32,425 bases of DNA, taken from contig JABDNT010000054.1 in NCBI GenBank assembly GCA_013043685.1, positions 1 through 32,425 of the forward strand. The letters are read 5' to 3'. Made by a program: the position numbers and the translations under genes. The DNA comes from Flavobacteriaceae bacterium. GTDB lineage: Bacteria > Bacteroidota > Bacteroidia > Flavobacteriales > Flavobacteriaceae. Under the pieces are notes generated by a model, which had not been told where the DNA came from, ran no database searches, and worked only from the letters and a program-made list of their open reading frames with translations. The first letter of the stretch is position 1, and every line of letters starts with the position of its first letter. This document shows, piece by piece, positions 23,542 to 31,654 of this stretch.

Positions 23542-23595
23542 CGAAAGCTTTGCTACGGAATTTTGTATTTTACACGCCAATATATCTCAGTTTTT

Positions 23596-24549
23596 ATGCT
23601 GAAGAAAGAAAATCATAACTACTACTCATTCGCTTTTTATAACCTCGAGAACCTGTTCGATACCAGGAACGATCCTAAAACGCTTGATGATGATTTCACC
23701 GAGCATTCGGAAAGAAACTGGAACGACAAACGCTTCAGAAGAAAACTGAAGAAAATGGGGAGCGTGATCTCTCAGATCGGATTTGACGAAATTAATCATC
23801 CTCCGGTGCTTATTGGCCTGGCTGAAGTTGAAAACCGATTTGTGCTCGAAGAACTGGTTGACTCTAAATATCTTCGGCATAAACACTACGGTATTGCGCA
23901 TATTGATTCTCCCGATGAAAGAGGAATAGATACCGCCCTGCTTTATCGCAAAGACCATATAGACATCCGAAATATTACGGCCCATACTGTACATGTTGTA
24001 AATGAAGAAGGAATTCGTGATTATACACGGGATATTCTTGAAGTCGAAGCTATGCTCGAAGATAGTATTGTTCATATCCTTGTGAACCACTGGCCATCTC
24101 GCAGGAAGGGTGTTGAAGAAACCGCATTCCGTAGAATGGCTGCTTCACAAAAGGCCGTTGAAGTTGTGGATCAGATCAAGGCAGTAAATCCCCATGCGCG
24201 AATAGTGATCATGGGTGATTTTAATGATGATCCGGAAAGCGCCAGTATTAAAAACCTGGTTAGCTCACAATTTTACAATCCTATGGAATTATTGCTAACG
24301 AAAGATGAAGGCAGTGTTACGTACCGGGGTGACTGGTACCTGTTCGATCAAATCCTGCTATCCCATAACTTTATGCAACAGCATGGAAACAATTTCAGAT
24401 TTCAAAAAGCGGACATATACAATCCTAAAAATCTACAGGAATTCAAGGGCAGAAGAAAAGGCAACCCTTTTCGAACTTTCTTAGGAAGGCGCTATGCCGG
24501 TGGTTTCAGCGACCATTTTCCAGTCTATGCCATATTCTCCATACGTTAG
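23596..24549 (+). CDS. endonuclease/exonuclease/phosphatase family protein
   Basis: A 317-residue protein of the metal-dependent EEP superfamily (DNase I-like fold). Active-site blocks are YNLENLFD (Asn17, Glu19), GLAEVENR (Glu77, Glu79), the loop DSPDERGIDTALLY (104-117), NHWPSRR (His165), MGDFNDDPES (Asp208, Asn210) and SDHFPVYA (Asp306, His307), a complete catalytic set. The frame is open back to 23473, but ATG 23596 gives the normal family start and avoids overlap with hflX. No signal peptide is seen, so it acts in the cytosol if this start is right. The substrate could be DNA, a phosphodiester metabolite or a phosphoinositide-like compound; the sequence does not say. Confidence 0.88.
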   Translation: MLKKENHNYYSFAFYNLENLFDTRNDPKTLDDDFTEHSERNWNDKRFRRKLKKMGSVISQIGFDEINHPPVLIGLAEVENRFVLEELVDSKYLRHKHYGIAHIDSPDERGIDTALLYRKDHIDIRNITAHTVHVVNEEGIRDYTRDILEVEAMLEDSIVHILVNHWPSRRKGVEETAFRRMAASQKAVEVVDQIKAVNPHARIVIMGDFNDDPESASIKNLVSSQFYNPMELLLTKDEGSVTYRGDWYLFDQILLSHNFMQQHGNNFRFQKADIYNPKNLQEFKGRRKGNPFRTFLGRRYAGGFSDHFPVYAIFSIR

Positions 24550-24675
24550 CAATGATAGGATTTTAACATGTTATTGGTCGGTATTTTCTCACATTTAGTC
24601 TAAAAAAAATCAAGGGACTAACTACCTTTATATTTTTAACTATTTTAGTGATAAATAACATCCAACCATACCCTT

Positions 24676-26703
24676 ATGAAAAAAGATTACACCTTCGGCA
24701 TGCTACAAGTGTTTCGAAGTTTTAAAACCGCATTTTTCAGCATCTTCTTCTTATTTTTTGTTTCAAATGTAGCCATCGCTCAAGGGCCTGGCTGCCCGAA
24801 TGTAGATGCAGGACCCGATATAGAACTTGATTGTGGGATAGATTGTGTTGACTTAACCGCTTCCTTCCTTCAAACTGGTGAGACAACGAGTTATGAGGTT
24901 ACGTCCATCGACTATGCACCTCCGTTTCCATTTACAGGTGGTACTCCGGTTTCGGCAAATACCGATGATGTTTGGTCGCCGATAATTCCTATACCATTCG
25001 ATTTCTGTTTCTTTGGAGAAACCTATTCTGAAATGATAATTGGTTCCAACGGTGTGGTCGCCTTCGATTTCACTCAATCGGATACTCAGCCTCTCGGATT
25101 CTGCCAATGGAGTTTTGAGCCTAATGAAACCATCCCCGATCCGGTGGAACTTTTCAGAACAACAATTTTTGGTGCGTACATGGATATTAATCCTGCCGTT
25201 GCGGGTTCAGGACAAATTAACTTTGAAGTGTTCGGAGAAGCACCTTGCCGAACCATGGTAATAAATTTCCCCGAGGTACCATATTTTAGTTGTACCAACC
25301 TCATCATGACCTCTCAGATCGTGATGTATGAAACTACAAACGTTATTGAAGTATATATAGAGGAACGTTCAGACCAGTGTCCAACCTGGAACGACGGCCT
25401 TGCCATTATAGGTATACAGAATCAGGACGGAACTGTAGGTTTCACACCACCGGACAGAAACACCGGGAATTGGCAGGCAAATGAGGAAGCCTGGAGATTT
25501 ACGCCGAACGGCACTTCCAATGTAATGTTCTCCTGGCTTGACGCACAGGGAAATGTCCTGGGAACAGATACTACTATAAATGTGTGTCCGGATGACCAGG
25601 TAAGTGAATATACTGCCCAGGCTGTTTACACCAATTGTAACGGGGATGTAATTACTGAAACAGATACAGTAACTGTCACCAAAATAGCAAACTTCACCCT
25701 TGATCTTGGGGGAGACCAAAGTTTATGCGATGTAGCTTCCTATGATATTACTGCAGATGTTCAGGGTATCGATCCTTCATTAGCAACATATCTATGGAAC
25801 ACAGGAGAAACTACGCAAACCATTACTGTAACCCAATCCGGAACGTATAGTTGTGAGGTGACTTACGAAGATTGCACCTTAACAGATAGTGCTCTTATCG
25901 AATTAAATGAGAGCCCAATAATCGATCTGGGTGATGATTTCGGAACCTGTTTTGATGGTACGATCATCCTGGATGCATCTCCTTCCAATTTCGATCCGGC
26001 GGAAGCTACTTATGAGTGGAGCCTTAATGGCATTGTCTTAAGTGGAGAGACCTCACCAACCCTGGTTGTGATCGAGGTAGGTACATACAGTGTGTTTGTT
26101 ACTGTGGGAACCTGTACGAGCAACGATACTATCGTGATTACGCCGCGTACGGATCTTGAAGTTTCACTTGGTGATGATTTCAAGTCCTGTCCGAACGAAC
26201 CTCAAACATTAACAGCAGAAACCAGTGAGACAGACGTTACTTTCCAGTGGTTACTCAATGAAGAAGTTCTGGAAGGTGAAACCGGCAATACCCTCGAATT
26301 CATGCTTGAAGAAGGCGTGATGGGAATACAAACCTATACGGTTATCATAACAAAAGGAGATTGCACCGGTAGTGATGAAATAGATATAGAAACGTACGAT
26401 ATAGGTAATTGTGTGATCTCGCAGGGTATTTCACCTAATGGATCTCCGGGCTTTAACGATGAACTTGATCTGGAATTCCTTTCAGACAGAGCCGGAGGTA
26501 TCCTTCAGTTGCAAATCTTTAACAGGCTTGGTGGCCTTGTGTATCAGAAAAGCAACTATTTAAACGAATGGGTGGGCCAGTCGGACGATGGAAACGAATT
26601 ACCAACCGGAACATATTTTTATGTCATCGACCTCGCTTCGGAAGATTCGGTTTATGGTATGCAGGCAACCGGATGGATCTACCTGAACAGAGACGCAAAC
26701 TAA
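24676..26703 (+). CDS. surface protein with Ig-like domains and T9SS type B (gliding motility-associated) C-terminal domain
   Basis: A 675-residue exported protein. The signal peptide is long (up to about residue 35, ending VAIAQ); an ATG at 24700 could be the true start. The N-terminal part has VDAGPDIELDCG and a beta-sandwich with FCFFGETYSEMIIGSNGVVAFDF. Three Ig or PKD-like units follow, starting LDLGGDQSLC, IDLGDDFGTC and VSLGDDFKSC, each with a WxxNGE or WSLNG turn and GTYSVFVT-type strand. The last 90 or so residues (NCVISQGISPNGSPGFND, LQIFNRLGGLVYQ, LPTGTYFYVIDL, GWIYLNRD) are the gliding motility-associated C-terminal type. Followed by PorP/SprF and OmpA genes, the usual partners. 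It is probably a surface adhesin or filament protein. Confidence 0.9.
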   Translation: MKKDYTFGMLQVFRSFKTAFFSIFFLFFVSNVAIAQGPGCPNVDAGPDIELDCGIDCVDLTASFLQTGETTSYEVTSIDYAPPFPFTGGTPVSANTDDVWSPIIPIPFDFCFFGETYSEMIIGSNGVVAFDFTQSDTQPLGFCQWSFEPNETIPDPVELFRTTIFGAYMDINPAVAGSGQINFEVFGEAPCRTMVINFPEVPYFSCTNLIMTSQIVMYETTNVIEVYIEERSDQCPTWNDGLAIIGIQNQDGTVGFTPPDRNTGNWQANEEAWRFTPNGTSNVMFSWLDAQGNVLGTDTTINVCPDDQVSEYTAQAVYTNCNGDVITETDTVTVTKIANFTLDLGGDQSLCDVASYDITADVQGIDPSLATYLWNTGETTQTITVTQSGTYSCEVTYEDCTLTDSALIELNESPIIDLGDDFGTCFDGTIILDASPSNFDPAEATYEWSLNGIVLSGETSPTLVVIEVGTYSVFVTVGTCTSNDTIVITPRTDLEVSLGDDFKSCPNEPQTLTAETSETDVTFQWLLNEEVLEGETGNTLEFMLEEGVMGIQTYTVIITKGDCTGSDEIDIETYDIGNCVISQGISPNGSPGFNDELDLEFLSDRAGGILQLQIFNRLGGLVYQKSNYLNEWVGQSDDGNELPTGTYFYVIDLASEDSVYGMQATGWIYLNRDAN

Positions 26704-26809
26704 TTTAACTCATATTACAACATGGGGTTCGTGTCTTAATTCAGTGAGTAAAAGATTCGCCTGAAGATTTTAAGAACCTCACAATTAATAAAATAAACAA
26801 CCAGCAATA

Positions 26810-27724
26810 ATGAAAAAACTGTCACTAATAGTACTCTTACTAGCTATACTGAGCTCCGAATTCATGACGGCGCAACAAGACCCTCAGTATACGCAATATA
26901 TGTACAATATGAACGTGGTAAACCCTGCTTACGCGGGTTCTAAAGAAAGCCTGTCGATTACAGCCTTATACCGCAATCAATGGTCGGGATTCGATGGTGC
27001 GCCTGAGACGTTCACCTTTTCCGCGCATTCTCCATTAGGGGATAAAGTAGGATTAGGTCTATCGGCCATTAAGGATGAACTGGGACCTGTAAGTGAAACC
27101 AATGTATATGCAGATTTTTCCTATACATTGGAAATAGGAGGTAATACTAAGATCGCCCTGGGTGTCAAAGCCGGTGCTACATTTCATGATGTGGGGCTTA
27201 CAGACCTTGAACTTCAGGATCCTAACGATCCCTTCTTCTCCCAGGACATCAGTAACACCTATCCTAATGTTGGAGCCGGTGCCTTTTTGTACGGCGACAA
27301 CTTTTATGTAGGGCTTTCGGTACCTAACTTATTGAATTCAGTTCACCTGGATGAGAATGGCCTGAAATATGGTTCTGAGACAAATCACTATTTCGGAACG
27401 GCTGGATATGTTTTCCAGGTTTCAGAGAATGTGAAATTAAAACCTTCCGTGATGGTGAAATCGGCATTTGACGCGCCGGTTTCTTTCGACGGGAACCTTA
27501 ACGCCCTTTTCTTCGAGAAATTCGAGATTGGTGCTTCTTACAGATTAGACGATTCATTTAGTGGTCTGGTTGGGTTCCAGGTTACCGATAATATCCGTAT
27601 CGGATATGCGTACGATTATATAACATCTGATCTTGATGCCGTGGCAGATGCTTCACATGAAGTGATCCTGACTTTCGATCTGTTCTTTAACAAACGAACT
27701 CTACGCTCACCGAGATACTTCTAA
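26810..27724 (+). CDS. PorP/SprF family type IX secretion membrane protein
   Basis: A 304-residue outer-membrane beta-barrel protein. After a signal peptide (about 1-21) comes the family hallmark QQDPQYTQYMYNMNVVNPAYAGSKES, then SITALYRNQWSGFDGAPETFTFSAHSPL and GVGLSAI-like strands through LKPSVMVK and IRIGYAYDYITSDL. SprF in Flavobacterium johnsoniae is needed for the export or attachment of the type B cargo SprB. Lying 106 bases after a type B cargo gene and 25 before the OmpA-family gene, this copy is likely the dedicated partner of that cargo. It is one member of a family that usually has many copies per genome, so no symbol is given. Confidence 0.94.
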   Translation: MKKLSLIVLLLAILSSEFMTAQQDPQYTQYMYNMNVVNPAYAGSKESLSITALYRNQWSGFDGAPETFTFSAHSPLGDKVGLGLSAIKDELGPVSETNVYADFSYTLEIGGNTKIALGVKAGATFHDVGLTDLELQDPNDPFFSQDISNTYPNVGAGAFLYGDNFYVGLSVPNLLNSVHLDENGLKYGSETNHYFGTAGYVFQVSENVKLKPSVMVKSAFDAPVSFDGNLNALFFEKFEIGASYRLDDSFSGLVGFQVTDNIRIGYAYDYITSDLDAVADASHEVILTFDLFFNKRTLRSPRYF

Positions 27725-27749
27725 TCACTAAAATCAAAGTTCAGTAACG

Positions 27750-29645
27750 ATGAAAAAATTATTCACAATCCTACTACTCATCGCGGTAAGCACAACAGCA
27801 ACCACCGCTCAAAATAAAGATACCAAGAAAGCGGATCAGCTATATGCGCGTTATCAATACACAGATGCTGCTGCCGCATATCAGAAACTTCTTAAGAAAG
27901 GTAAAGGCAGCCGCTATGTATTTCAGCAACTAGGAAACAGCTATTACTTCATTAACGACACCAAAAAAGCGGAAACGTATTACAGGCGCGTTGTAAAAGG
28001 CCGAAAGCTGGATGCCGAAGTTGTGTACAACTATGCCCAGTCTTTGAAGGCAAACGGAAAATTTTCCGACCACAATACATGGATGAAAAGATTTGCCGAG
28101 TTGAAACCAGACGATTCCCGTGCTAAGGAGTTCATGAAGAATCCAAACTACATCCCGCTTATCATGGATGAAGTTCAACGCTGGGAAGCGACGAACCTGG
28201 AGGAGATCAATTCAGAATACGCCGATTTCGGGGCTTTCGTAATGGGAAAAGAATTCTACTTCACCTCGGGACGAAATACCAAGCGCAAGAAATACGGATG
28301 GAACGAAGAACCATACCTTGATATTTATAAAGCTCAGGATGTTGGCGGCACCATTAAAAACGCAAGTCTTCTTCCTGGAACGGAAATCAACACCAAGTAC
28401 CACGAAGGGACCGTGGCTATTTCACCGGACGGCAAACGTATGTATTTCGACCGAAATGACTTTTTCCAAGGTGACTTCGACAAGAGTGAAGACGGGGTGA
28501 ACCAAATTAATCTATACTATGCCGAATTGATCGACGGCCAATGGAAGGGCGTACAATCTGTTCCATGGAACAGCGACGAGTATTCTAATCAACATCCTGC
28601 CTTAAGCCCTGACGGCAATACACTTTATTTTACCAGTGATATGCCCGGAGGTATGGGGAAAAGTGATATTTACCGAGTAGCCATTAATACCGACGGCACG
28701 TTCAGTGAACCGCAAAATGTGGGTGCATTGATCAATACCGAGGGACGGGAAGGATATCCTTCCGTGGACAGTAACGGAACGCTCTATTTCTCAAGTGATG
28801 GTCGCCTGGGAATTGGAATGCTGGATGTATTCAGTGCCGAAATTGGCAGAGATGGTTTCGGAAATGCGAAAAATATGGGTAAAGGAGTGAATAGTGCCAA
28901 TGACGATTTCGCTTTTGTTTTCAATCCTGCTACCATGACTGGCTATGTATCTTCTAACCGAGACGGTGGAAAAGGCGGTGATGATATCTATGCCATTAAG
29001 GAATTAGAAATAGCCTGTGAAGTTACTATAAATGTTAAGGTGCTTAACGAATATACGGATGGGCCTATTTCAGGTGCCCGGGTTGATATGTACGACGAAT
29101 TTGAGAATAGCTTAAGTTCTCGAACTACTGCCGAAGATGGTACAAGTTCATTTACAGCTGAATGCGATAAGGGACATGTACTACAGGGCATTATGAAAGA
29201 TTTTGAAAGTAATGCGGTAGTTGTGGAATCTGCCAACAATACAGAAGTAGATGTGGTATTACGTCTGCGACCGATAGAAGAGATCATTGTTGATGACAGG
29301 GTGGTTTTAAATCCTATCTTTTTCGACCTCGACAAATCAAATATCAAACCACAAGCGGCATTCGAACTGGATAAACTGGTAGCCATTATGCTGAAATACC
29401 CGAATATGGTTATCAAAGTAGAAAGTCATACCGACAACCGTGGTAACAATGAGTATAACCTTGGTCTTAGTGAGCGAAGGGCACAGTCTACCGTGCAATA
29501 CGTGATTTCCAAAGGGGTAGATGCAGCCAGAATTAGTGGAGAAGGTAAAGGTGAAACTGCGCCTAAATTCGATTGCGGAGCGAATTGCACCAAAGAACAA
29601 CACGATAAAAACCGTAGATCGGAATTTATAATAGTAGAACGCTAG
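27750..29645 (+). CDS. OmpA-family protein with TPR, PD40 propeller and regulatory-like domains, PorE-type
   Basis: A 631-residue envelope protein with signal peptide (1-20). In order: TPR-like helices (about 25-125), a WD40-like PD40 propeller (about 155-415, with SPDGKRMYFDR and SPDGNTLYFTSD blades), a carboxypeptidase-regulatory-like beta domain (about 423-507, starting CEVTINVKV), and an OmpA C-terminal peptidoglycan-binding domain (about 520-631, with FFDLDKSNIKP, SHTDNRGNNEYN and LSERRAQ). This is the domain order of PorE, which links the T9SS to peptidoglycan in Porphyromonas. No lipobox cysteine is present, unlike PorE. It closes the three-gene T9SS unit and is followed by a strong terminator. 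Confidence 0.93.
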   Translation: MKKLFTILLLIAVSTTATTAQNKDTKKADQLYARYQYTDAAAAYQKLLKKGKGSRYVFQQLGNSYYFINDTKKAETYYRRVVKGRKLDAEVVYNYAQSLKANGKFSDHNTWMKRFAELKPDDSRAKEFMKNPNYIPLIMDEVQRWEATNLEEINSEYADFGAFVMGKEFYFTSGRNTKRKKYGWNEEPYLDIYKAQDVGGTIKNASLLPGTEINTKYHEGTVAISPDGKRMYFDRNDFFQGDFDKSEDGVNQINLYYAELIDGQWKGVQSVPWNSDEYSNQHPALSPDGNTLYFTSDMPGGMGKSDIYRVAINTDGTFSEPQNVGALINTEGREGYPSVDSNGTLYFSSDGRLGIGMLDVFSAEIGRDGFGNAKNMGKGVNSANDDFAFVFNPATMTGYVSSNRDGGKGGDDIYAIKELEIACEVTINVKVLNEYTDGPISGARVDMYDEFENSLSSRTTAEDGTSSFTAECDKGHVLQGIMKDFESNAVVVESANNTEVDVVLRLRPIEEIIVDDRVVLNPIFFDLDKSNIKPQAAFELDKLVAIMLKYPNMVIKVESHTDNRGNNEYNLGLSERRAQSTVQYVISKGVDAARISGEGKGETAPKFDCGANCTKEQHDKNRRSEFIIVER

Positions 29646-29678
29646 TCGTTTTCAATTAACTAATTAGCCATTCAGAAG

Positions 29679-29706
29679 ACCCTTCCAATTGCTGGAGGGG
29701 TTTTTT
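29679..29706 (+). terminator. intrinsic terminator after the T9SS trio
   Basis: ACCCTTCCA (29679-29687) pairs with TGGAGGGGT (29693-29701) over a five-base loop, with one G-T pair, followed by a run of T bases to 29706. It ends the plus-strand trio; the reverse orientation lacks a T tract, so it is one-directional. Confidence 0.85.
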
Positions 29707-29736
29707 GTTGGACAGAAATCTTATGATGTATTGAAT

Positions 29737-30138
29737 TTATTTGGGTTCCACGATAAGGAATACTGCGGTACTGTCCCCAATGTTCAGCACTTCGTGCCAT
29801 TCTACCCCCTCATTGGAGAAGCTTAACCCGGTAGGGATATCTACTTCACGCGTTCCGGTGGTATCTTTTATTCTGAAAGTACTTCCGGCAAGGGTATACC
29901 CAAAATGCTTTTTGTGGTAATGCCGTTCGTGCCCTACCCCGGGCGGGAAGCTGCATTTTAAGACCCGCAAACTAGTGTCATCCTGAACGACCTCACAAAC
30001 GGCCTGTCCGTCCCATCCGGCTTGCAGGGGATCAGGTAAGGGATTCTCATTCTTGCAGCTGCCCGATAACATGAAAAGCAGTAACAGAACCATAGTGTAG
30101 TGAAAGCTGGTTGGAATACTTAAAAATTTGGAGTTCAT
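29737..30138 (-). CDS. cupin-domain lipoprotein
   Basis: A 133-residue lipoprotein: a hydrophobic signal, lipobox SGSC with Cys28, a short linker, then a single cupin barrel. The first cupin motif reads GVGHERHYHKKHFGYTLAG, with His70, His73, His75 and His78, and the second contains EWHEVLNIGD with His115, giving enough ligands for one metal. Another Met (16) could serve as start for the same signal peptide. Most small cupins are cytosolic, so outer location is less usual. Activity is unknown. It is convergent with the OmpA-family gene and 74 bases downstream of the DUF5689 gene on the same strand. Confidence 0.8.
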   Translation of the reverse strand: MNSKFLSIPTSFHYTMVLLLLFMLSGSCKNENPLPDPLQAGWDGQAVCEVVQDDTSLRVLKCSFPPGVGHERHYHKKHFGYTLAGSTFRIKDTTGTREVDIPTGLSFSNEGVEWHEVLNIGDSTAVFLIVEPK

Positions 30139-30212
30139 GGTCGGGAAATCATTTTTAAAAAAATTGAATATACATAATTCCCCAATAGCTTATTGAAAAT
30201 GAATCTACTTAT

Positions 30213-31634
30213 TTATTCCCGGCTTATTTCGATCTCATCCAGTTCATAGGTGCCGTCGAAATCGGGGTCCCCGCTGCCTGCATATTTCCATGCGATATGG
30301 CCTGTTCCTTCAATGCAGCTTAGGTCTATATTCCCTGAAAAGATCCAGTCCCCGAAGTCGTCGTCGTCTTGAACGATCACAGCTGAAGACAACAGATTCC
30401 AGGTCGCTAAAACAACAGTTTCCGGGTTACCGTCCCAATCAGGTGAAAAAAGTAATTCCAGGTTACTTCCGTCTGCGAAACTGTTCGACGTCTTAAAGGA
30501 CAGAACCTCATTTTCTTGTTGGTCAAAATTTATCTCAGGTGTGATCAACCACCCTATATTCGAATCATCGCCGCTCATATATGCTCCCATTCTAGCTGAA
30601 ATGCCAAGCGAACCATTAGCACCATCGTCGAAAAAAGCTTCCCAGGTCTCGGTTCCTGATTCAATAAAATTAGTCCATCCGTTACCGTTTATTGGTTCGC
30701 CCTCCACCATTGTCTCAAAAAACTCACTAAACAAAATGATGTTTCCGGGGTTTGAGGCAATCCCGCAATCGACTTCTAATGGATCACATCGGTCCGGACT
30801 ATCCAGTTGAACCGAAGACAAGTTGTTCACTACAATATTAAATTCATCCCCAAAAAAATTATAGGTGAAAATACCCTCAATAGTTCCTTTACCTGGCGCT
30901 AGTTCCTGTGATTTGAAATCGGCAAATGTCGATGTGCTTAGAATTATAGTTGCATTTTCAGTACAACTCTCCAGAGTTCGTTCTCCGTCAAATTGATCTC
31001 CGGGTTCTCCAGCATATGTTAAAGGACGATCTCCAAGAACCAGATCCCTATTAAACTGAACATCATTGAGGCGTATGTAGGTGTTAAGCATGTCCTCATT
31101 TAATTCTGAGATCAGCCTTGGCAATGCCTCAATTACGGCAACGATGGTATCCCTGGCTACAAAATCAAACATACGCGATTCTGAAAGATGACCAATACGA
31201 TTACCATCACGTAATCCAATAGTGAGCTGACCATTATCAATCCCAACTGTAAGTCCGGATAATTTCACAAATACCTTACGTCCGATCTCGTAACTTTGAA
31301 ACAACGGATTTGAATCAATTTTTATTCTCAGTCCGGCATTTGGATCGGCAGGTTCGTCCTGAATCATGATCTCTTCGAAAAAGTTGCCTTGTTCATCACT
31401 AGAAATCACATATCCGGTAACATACAGGTCTGTTTCAATGGTAAGCACCTGATTACCATTTGTCTGCATTTCCTGGATTAGTGCTTGTTTTAAAGAAATT
31501 ATACTTATTTCAGATCCAGTTATAGTGACTTGCGCATCATCGATAACCGGCACTTCGTATTCATCATCTGCTACACAAGCAAATACCAAAATGAATAAGA
31601 TTATAAAAGGATGTAAAGGATTTGATCGTTTCAT
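30213..31634 (-). CDS. DUF5689 domain-containing lipoprotein
   Basis: A 473-residue lipoprotein (Cys20 in FACVADDE, with the acidic residues of a surface-export signal). The N-terminal half, about 45-275, matches DUF5689, an OB-like domain with ETDLYVTGYVISSDEQGNFFEEIMIQDEP and a GLRIKID strand followed by GRKVFVKLSGLTVG. The C-terminal half, about 295-470, looks like a choice-of-anchor J or jelly-roll module: ILFSEFFETM, NGWTNFIESG, GWLITPEINFD, LSFKTSNSF and HIAWKYAGSGD. It starts 20 bases downstream of a TonB-dependent receptor gene, the usual arrangement, and probably works as its surface lipoprotein partner. Substrate unknown. Confidence 0.87.
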   Translation of the reverse strand: MKRSNPLHPFIILFILVFACVADDEYEVPVIDDAQVTITGSEISIISLKQALIQEMQTNGNQVLTIETDLYVTGYVISSDEQGNFFEEIMIQDEPADPNAGLRIKIDSNPLFQSYEIGRKVFVKLSGLTVGIDNGQLTIGLRDGNRIGHLSESRMFDFVARDTIVAVIEALPRLISELNEDMLNTYIRLNDVQFNRDLVLGDRPLTYAGEPGDQFDGERTLESCTENATIILSTSTFADFKSQELAPGKGTIEGIFTYNFFGDEFNIVVNNLSSVQLDSPDRCDPLEVDCGIASNPGNIILFSEFFETMVEGEPINGNGWTNFIESGTETWEAFFDDGANGSLGISARMGAYMSGDDSNIGWLITPEINFDQQENEVLSFKTSNSFADGSNLELLFSPDWDGNPETVVLATWNLLSSAVIVQDDDDFGDWIFSGNIDLSCIEGTGHIAWKYAGSGDPDFDGTYELDEIEISRE

Positions 31635-31654
31635 GATAGTTCAATTTAAATTGG

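Noticed and set aside
23473-23595. N-terminal extension of the nuclease-family protein overlapping hflX
   Set aside because: It overlaps the start and promoter of hflX on the other strand and does not look like coding sequence of the family.
28988-29603. Minus-strand open frames within the OmpA-family gene
   Set aside because: Serine- and phenylalanine-rich shadow translations opposite strongly conserved coding sequence.
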